DNA of 27,672 bases. It comes from VFMC01 sp044359565. Its GTDB lineage: Bacteria; Actinomycetota; Acidimicrobiia; Acidimicrobiales; Ilumatobacteraceae. The notes beneath the pieces are model-generated. The model was given only the letters and a program-made list of their open reading frames with translations, did no database searches and had not been told where the DNA came from. The position numbers and the translations under genes were made by a program. This document shows, one piece after another, positions 23,851 to 27,672 of the stretch. The stretch is from positions 1 to 27,672 of the forward strand of contig JBIKLX010000020.1 of assembly GCA_044359565.1 (NCBI GenBank), in the 5' to 3' direction. How positions within the stretch are numbered: position 1 is the first letter of the stretch; every line of letters begins with the position of its first letter.

Positions 23851-24363
23851 CGTTCTCGCCCGGCTCGATCTTCAAGCGAGTAGTAGAGCGAGTAGTGCAT
23901 TGACCTCTTCCATGCGTGGAGAGTTCAACTGGTCGAGACGCTGCAGCAAGCTCTGGCCGGCTGTCTTGGTCTTGGGCCGGTCACGGAGTGTCAGTCGGGC
24001 TTGCCGATCATGACTTCGGTGGACTTGATGACGACGACCACCTGGTCGCCGTGTGCGAGTTCGAGTTCCTCGGCGGAGTTGCGTGTGATGGCGGCGGTGA
24101 GCTGCGGGCCGTCGGGGAGAGTGACCTTGACGGTGGCCATGACTTCGCCGAGGTGGACGCTGTCGGGGCAGGGCGGCGCGAGCCGATGCGAACTGGCCGG
24201 AACACGCATGCCGCGAGTTCGTCGACAACGAGCAGTGTGGGTAGCGAACTCACGCCAACGACTGGCATCGCGCATTGGCCACCGATGTCGGCGCAGATGC
24301 GTGGCGTCGCGTTTCAAGGTCCCAGACGAAACGCCTGATCATGGACATCCTGGACATTGGGCA
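23851..24363. other. Debris region between two tRNA-associated terminators
   Basis: About 510 bp with no intact gene. It contains a 12-bp tandem repeat AGCGAGTAGTAG (from 23875), a 15-bp inverted match to tRNA-Ala (23901-23915), the truncated Mop gene, and short open frames that I cannot assign. The minus-strand frame ending at 23872 has a plausible helical tail (SLLQRLDQLNSPRMEEVNAL), but its upstream part is Arg/His-rich shadow. The mixture suggests a decayed insertion. Confidence 0.5.
23991..24163 (-). pseudogene. 5'-truncated Mop/TOBE (molybdopterin-binding) gene fragment
   Basis: The frame reads SVHLGEVMATVKVTLPDG, then LTAAITRNSAEELELAHGDQ and VVVIKSTEVMIGK, a near-complete single Mop domain, which binds molybdate or tungstate. 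Intact small Mop proteins of about 70 aa begin with a strand like MKISARNQLRGTV; here that part is missing and the frame runs into unrelated Pro/Arg-rich codons. The ATG at 24140 could still give a 49-aa peptide lacking the first strand. Loss of the 5' end places a breakpoint near 24160. It may be a relic of an integrated element or of a local deletion. Confidence 0.65.
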
Positions 24364-24410
24364 TCGCCTTGCCAAGGTGAGGGTCGCGAGTCCGAATCTC
24401 GTCATCCGCT
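24364..24410 (+). pseudogene. 3' half of a tRNA-Gly(GCC) gene (att-like remnant)
   Basis: From the anticodon arm onward the sequence is that of tRNA-Gly: stem TCGCC-TTGCCAA-GGTGA (anticodon GCC), variable GGGTC, T arm GCGAG-TCCGAAT-CTCGT and 3' acceptor CATCCGC. No matching 5' acceptor GCGGATG or D arm is found upstream. The T-loop has TCC in place of TTC, so the copy is decaying. Such 3' halves are what tRNA-targeting integrases leave at one end of an element. Confidence 0.75.
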
Positions 24411-24415
24411 CGGTT

Positions 24416-24450
24416 GAAGGCCGCTCTTTGGGGCGGCCTTCGTCGTTCTC
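24416..24450 (+). terminator. Rho-independent terminator of the lost tRNA-Gly
   Basis: A perfect 9-bp stem GAAGGCCGC/GCGGCCTTC with an 8-nt loop is followed by GTCGTTCTC, 5 nt after the tRNA remnant. Position and make-up mirror the terminator after tRNA-Ala. Confidence 0.7.
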
Positions 24451-24531
24451 GTGCGGTTCCTGCCACTGTTCGACGTTCTCGTCGCAGTTGTCGTCGTGGA
24501 CGATGACTTCTGCGACGAGAGCGGCCCTGGC

Positions 24532-25179
24532 CTAGTGGCCAGGCGAGGAGAGCATCGAGTCGTACATGCCGCGGAGCCAGGTGGTGACCTCGGGTGGGGC
24601 GGTGCGCGGGTGGCCCGACTGGAAGGGCGGGTGGGGGTCGTACTCCATGTCGAGCTGTGTCGCTTGTGCGTAGTCGAGCCCGGCGAGCTTTTCGGTGATC
24701 ATGAGCGCCATGTCGATGCCTGCGGAGACGCCGGCGGCGGTGATCACCTTGCCGGCTTCGACGACACGGGCGTCGGTGGGGATCGCGCCATAGTCCGCGA
24801 GTTCGGCGTGGCTGTACCAGTGGGTGGTGGCGGGCAGGCCGCACAGCACGCCGGCGGCACCGAGCATGAGCGCTCCTGTGCAGACCGAGGTGGTCCACTG
24901 TGTGGTGGGGTGGATCTCGGCGATCCAGTCGACGAGGCGGTGGCCGCTGCGGGCGAGGGTGATTGCGGGGACGCCACCGGGTACGACGAGCAGATCGACT
25001 TGTCCGATGTCGTCGATGCCGTACTGGGCCTCGATGGTGATCTTGCCGCCGTCGCTCACAGGACCGGCGTGTTCGGCGACGAACGCGAAGTCCCATCCGG
25101 GGATGTGGGCGAGTGCGTGGTAGGGGCCGAACGCGTCGAGTGCTGTGAAGCCCGGGAACAGGAGCATGGCGGTGCGCAT
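24532..25179 (-). CDS. DJ-1/PfpI family protein (isonitrile hydratase-like)
   Basis: A 215-aa protein of the DJ-1/PfpI class I glutamine-amidotransferase-like family. Seen: MLLFPGFTALDAFGPY with Asp15, LLVVPGG, the nucleophile elbow SVCTGALMLGAAG with Cys100, ATTHW, and the tail YDPHPPFQSGHPRTAP typical of the branch annotated as isonitrile hydratase or AraC-coupled PfpI proteins. In Pseudomonas InhA, the equivalent Cys and an Asp near residue 17 are catalytic, as I recall; residue spacing matches. Whether this protein hydrates isonitriles is unknown. The ATG overlaps the ATPase stop (ATGA), so it is translationally coupled to the importer operon and is its last gene. Confidence 0.88.
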   Translation of the reverse strand: MRTAMLLFPGFTALDAFGPYHALAHIPGWDFAFVAEHAGPVSDGGKITIEAQYGIDDIGQVDLLVVPGGVPAITLARSGHRLVDWIAEIHPTTQWTTSVCTGALMLGAAGVLCGLPATTHWYSHAELADYGAIPTDARVVEAGKVITAAGVSAGIDMALMITEKLAGLDYAQATQLDMEYDPHPPFQSGHPRTAPPEVTTWLRGMYDSMLSSPGH

Positions 25180-25988
25180 CAGGTGTCCTTGCTGGTGGAG
25201 GTGGCGGCGGTCGCTGTGCTGGTTGCGGCGGCGACGGCGATGTGGAGCCGTCCGGTGATGGGGTGGGTGCCGATGTGGGCGCGGACGCCGAACACGTCGC
25301 CGATGAGCTCGGGGGTGAGCACGTCGTGCGGCGGGCCGGTGATGACGAGCCGGCCGTGCTGGAGGACGCTGATGGTGTCGCACAGGGAGGCGGCGTGGTC
25401 GAGGTCGTGGAGCGCGGCGATGGTGGTGTGCCCGAGTGAGCGGACGAGGTCGAGGAGCTCGAGTTGGGCGCGGACGTCGAGGTGGTTCGTCGGTTCGTCG
25501 AGCACGAGGATGGGCGCCTGCTGGGCGAGCGCTCGGGCGAGGAGGACTCGCTGGCGCTCGCCACCGGAGAGTGTGGCCACGAGGCGGTCGATCGCCCATG
25601 CCATGCCGACCGAGGTGAGTGCGTCGTCGATGATGGTGGCGTCGTTCGCGTCGTCGCGATCGAACAGGCCCTTGTGGGGTGCCCGTCCCATGGCGACGAC
25701 GTCGCGGACGGAGAAGTCGAGATCGATCGCCGAGTCCTGGGCCACGATCGCTCGTCGTCGTGCTGCGTGGCGTGAGCTGAGGGTCCGCCAGAGGTCGTCG
25801 CCGTCGAGGAACACGGATCCGTTGGTCGGTTTGAGCGCGCGGTAGATGCAGCGGAGCAGGGTGCTCTTGCCGGATCCGTTGGGTCCGACGATGCCGTGGA
25901 AGTGACCGGTGGTGATGTCGATGGAGACGTCGCCGAGGATCTGGTTGGTCTCGATGACGACGTCGAGGTCGGCGATGGTGACGTTCAC
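25179..25988 (-). CDS. ABC importer ATPase, FecE/BtuD-type
   Basis: A 269-aa ATP-binding subunit of a metal-chelate (siderophore, haem or cobalamin) importer. Seen: Walker A GPNGSGKST (35-43), Q-loop IVAQDSAIDL, signature LSGGERQ (140-146), Walker B LVLDEPTNHLD (161-171), H-loop ALHDLDHA, and PPHDVLTPELIGDVFGV, the C-terminal segment characteristic of the Fe-chelate subfamily. An Ala/Thr/Ser-rich tail of about 20 residues is extra. The GTG at 25988 overlaps the permease stop (GTGA) and is favoured over later starts. The substrate is not determined by the ATPase. Confidence 0.93.
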   Translation of the reverse strand: MNVTIADLDVVIETNQILGDVSIDITTGHFHGIVGPNGSGKSTLLRCIYRALKPTNGSVFLDGDDLWRTLSSRHAARRRAIVAQDSAIDLDFSVRDVVAMGRAPHKGLFDRDDANDATIIDDALTSVGMAWAIDRLVATLSGGERQRVLLARALAQQAPILVLDEPTNHLDVRAQLELLDLVRSLGHTTIAALHDLDHAASLCDTISVLQHGRLVITGPPHDVLTPELIGDVFGVRAHIGTHPITGRLHIAVAAATSTATAATSTSKDT

Positions 25989-27055
25989 GTGCTGCCGCCG
26001 CCTGTGCCGGTGCGGCGGAGCAGCAACAGGAAGAACGGGGCACCGAGCGCTGCGGTGAAGATGCCGACTGGGAGTTCGTTGGGTCGGTCGGCGATGCGGC
26101 TGAGGAGGTCGACGAGGACCATGAACACCGCACCCCCGAGCGCGCAGACGGGGAGCATGCGTCGATGTTCGGGCCCGACAATCATGCGTGCGGCGTGGGG
26201 GACCATGAGGCCGACGAAGCCGATCCCTCCCGAGACGCTGACAGCGGTGGCGGTGAGCAGTGAGGAGATGACGAGCAGTTCGATGCGGAACCGGTTGACG
26301 TCGACGCCGAGTGCGTTGGCGGTGTCGTCGCCGGTGGCCATCACGTTCATCGATCGGGCGCGTGCGAGGAGCCAGCCCATCGAGAGAACGATGGTGATGG
26401 TGGGGAGGCGGAGGTCGTCCCAGGAGGCGCTGGCGAGGGAGCCGAGGATCCAGTAGAGGATTCCGCGGAGCTCGAGCGGGTTGACGTAGAGCTGGATGAA
26501 GCTCGTCGCTGCGGTGGCGAGGTAGCTGACGGCGACACCGGCGAGCACGAGCCGGGTCGGGCCGATGCGCCCGGCACGTTGTGCGAATGCGAACACGACG
26601 ACGAGGGTGAGGAGTGAGAACACGAATGCGGCGCCACTGGCGCTCAGGCCGCCGACCGCGCTGGAGCCGATGGCGATGGCGAGCACTGCGCCGAGTGCGG
26701 CCCCGGACGACACGCCGAGGACGTACGGGTCGGCGAGGCCGTTGCGGGCGAGCACCTGTAAGACGGCGCCGGCCATGCTCAGCCCTGCACCGACCACTGC
26801 GGCGAGCAGAACGCGTGGGGTGCGGAACTCCCAGATGATCTGGTCCTGCACGGCGGTGACGGGGGCGTTGCTCCACCCGAGGTGTGTGCCGATCACGCGC
26901 CAGACGTCGGCGAGGGGGAGGGTGACGGTGCCGATCGAGATGCCCAGCAGCAGGGCGGCGACGAGGGCGATGACGAGGCCGATGAGGAGCGCGACGATGC
27001 CCCCACCTGAGATCAGGTGGGGGCCTCGTGCGCGACGGGGTGCGTCAGCCGGCAA
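25985..27055 (-). CDS. ABC importer permease, FecCD family
   Basis: A 356-aa inner-membrane permease with about ten helices, of the FecCD/BtuC type. Seen: EFRTPRVLLAAVVGAGLSMAGAVLQVLARNGLADPYVLGVSSGAALGA in three consecutive family blocks, LELRGILYWILGSL, and the ATPase-contact loop GGIGFVGLMVPHAARMIVG. A single permease implies a homodimer. The start is uncertain: the only in-frame codon before the conserved region is TTG at 27055, which overlaps the binding-protein gene by 11 bp and puts a perfect hairpin inside codons 11-19. Substrate unknown: siderophore, haem, cobalamin or molybdate are all possible for this family. Confidence 0.92.
   Translation of the reverse strand: MPADAPRRARGPHLISGGGIVALLIGLVIALVAALLLGISIGTVTLPLADVWRVIGTHLGWSNAPVTAVQDQIIWEFRTPRVLLAAVVGAGLSMAGAVLQVLARNGLADPYVLGVSSGAALGAVLAIAIGSSAVGGLSASGAAFVFSLLTLVVVFAFAQRAGRIGPTRLVLAGVAVSYLATAATSFIQLYVNPLELRGILYWILGSLASASWDDLRLPTITIVLSMGWLLARARSMNVMATGDDTANALGVDVNRFRIELLVISSLLTATAVSVSGGIGFVGLMVPHAARMIVGPEHRRMLPVCALGGAVFMVLVDLLSRIADRPNELPVGIFTAALGAPFFLLLLRRTGTGGGST
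26999..27024. terminator. 26-bp perfect hairpin between binding-protein and permease genes
   Basis: Arms GCCCCCACCTGA and TCAGGTGGGGGC pair over 12 bp with a 2-nt spacer. It starts 20 nt after the binding-protein stop on the transcribed strand and has no T-run, so it is more likely an mRNA 3'-end stabiliser or leaky attenuator than a full terminator. Confidence 0.55.
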
Positions 27056-27672
27056 CGGCGGTGATCGCGTCGTTCAGCTTCTGAATGCCGACAGCGTTGT
27101 ACGGGCCGAGGTAGAAGCTCTCGGCGATCGATGCGTAGGCGTTGTTCTTCGCCGCATCCCACTGTGGGTACTGGGCGAAGATGTCCTTCGCATACAGGTC
27201 CGCATCCTCGTCGGGCAGGAAGACGCCCACCAGGAGCACGTCGACATCGGCTGCAGCGAGGGCCTCGGCGGTGATGGTCGCCGAGTCGGCGAACGTGGGG
27301 AGCCCGTCGAAGGCATTGACCCCGCCGGCGGCTTCGATCACGCTGTCGGTGAACGGGCCACCGAACACCTGCGGGATCCCGTTCGCGTTCATCATCGACA
27401 TGCCCGGGTAGGCAAGCAGCACGTGCACCGGTTCACCCTCGGGCTTCTGGATCGCTGCGATCTGCGCTTCGGCGTCGGCGATGAACGCCTCGGCCCGGTC
27501 CTGCACGTCGAAGATCACGCCCAATTCGCGGAGCAGATCGAACGACGCCTGGTAGGTCTGGTTCGCGTTGGCTTCGACGTCTTCGGGGCGGGGATCCTCG
27601 TCGCCATAGGCGCAGTTCACCGGGCTCACGTAGCTCGCGATGCCCACCTCGTCGAGCTGGTCGCGGGTGGCC
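27045..27672 (-). CDS. ABC importer substrate-binding protein, FecB/BtuF-type, N-terminus cut by window edge
   Basis: The C-terminal 208 codons of a periplasmic or lipid-anchored binding protein for metal chelates. Seen: ATRDQLDEVGIASYVSPVN, the long backbone helix region ANANQTYQASFDLLRELGVIFDV...AEAFIADAEAQI linking two lobes (class III binding protein), VHVLLAYPGMSM, VIEAAGGVNAFDGLPTFAD, ITAEALAAADVDVLLVG and a final helix VGIQKLNDAITAV. The signal or lipobox lies beyond the window. It is the first visible gene of the importer operon, with the permease overlapping its stop. The ligand cannot be read from this half. Confidence 0.9.
   Translation of the reverse strand, partial: ATRDQLDEVGIASYVSPVNCAYGDEDPRPEDVEANANQTYQASFDLLRELGVIFDVQDRAEAFIADAEAQIAAIQKPEGEPVHVLLAYPGMSMMNANGIPQVFGGPFTDSVIEAAGGVNAFDGLPTFADSATITAEALAAADVDVLLVGVFLPDEDADLYAKDIFAQYPQWDAAKNNAYASIAESFYLGPYNAVGIQKLNDAITAVAG

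Noticed and set aside
23756..24013. 85-aa open frame starting within tRNA-Ala
   Set aside because: It begins inside the tRNA and runs through its terminator, so it is not a plausible gene.
24275..24535. 86-aa plus-strand open frame covering the tRNA-Gly remnant
   Set aside because: Its middle is translated tRNA sequence; no protein family is recognisable. The similar minus-strand text DEIRTRDPHLGKA is a familiar artefact of translated tRNA genes.

Overview
The window reads as chromosomal DNA of a high-GC actinobacterium, most likely from the Acidimicrobiia/Ilumatobacter-like branch or a relative. Evidence seen: strongly G/C-biased third codon positions, many GTG starts, a nadD / LytR_C-domain protein / rsfS cluster, a class II DAHP synthase, a PIG-L deacetylase, and acyl-CoA dehydrogenase, P450 and thiolase genes. 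The taxon is inferred from gene content only; no 16S or other marker gene is present.

Layout. 1-1793: a GNAT acetyltransferase fragment, a DMT-type membrane transporter and a small 'translational machinery' family protein. 1798-4002: an acyl-CoA dehydrogenase divergent from an EEP-family phosphohydrolase. 4031-8703: thymidine kinase, a CapA-type metallophosphatase, a membrane acyltransferase-3/SGNH fusion and a free SGNH hydrolase; the last three look like surface-glycan functions. 8731-12554: cytochrome P450, a small unknown protein, a PIG-L deacetylase and a thiolase, with a pair of near-identical palindromic repeats and a 22-bp operator-like palindrome in front of the thiolase. 12547-19731: six tightly packed minus-strand genes (GT2-methyltransferase fusion, GT-C-like membrane protein, class II DAHP synthase, serine beta-lactamase-like hydrolase, unknown, MFS exporter). 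19781-23686: a divergent sigma-70 factor facing nadD / LytR_C protein / rsfS, then a membrane-anchored ABM-domain protein. 23697-24531: tRNA-Ala(GGC) with a clear promoter and terminator, followed by about 680 bp of debris holding a 5'-truncated Mop/TOBE gene and the 3' half of a tRNA-Gly(GCC) gene with its own terminator. 24532-27672: a FecBCD-type metal-chelate ABC importer (binding protein cut by the window end) ending in a translationally coupled DJ-1/PfpI protein.

How the genes work together. The importer genes and the PfpI gene form one stop/start-overlapping transcription unit. The six-gene minus operon combines two glycan-assembly enzymes with the first shikimate enzyme and an exporter. 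The 3.1-12.5 kb part is a set of short units serving lipid oxidation and surface-glycan modification. A recurring feature is a TAnnnT hexamer 6-9 nt before the start codon of nine separate genes, which is the layout expected of leaderless transcripts.

The most unusual items are the tandem 49-bp palindromic repeats, the tRNA-Gly remnant, the divergent sigma factor, the mixed glycan/shikimate operon, and the perfect hairpin inside the importer operon. No CRISPR array, insertion sequence or intact integrase was seen.
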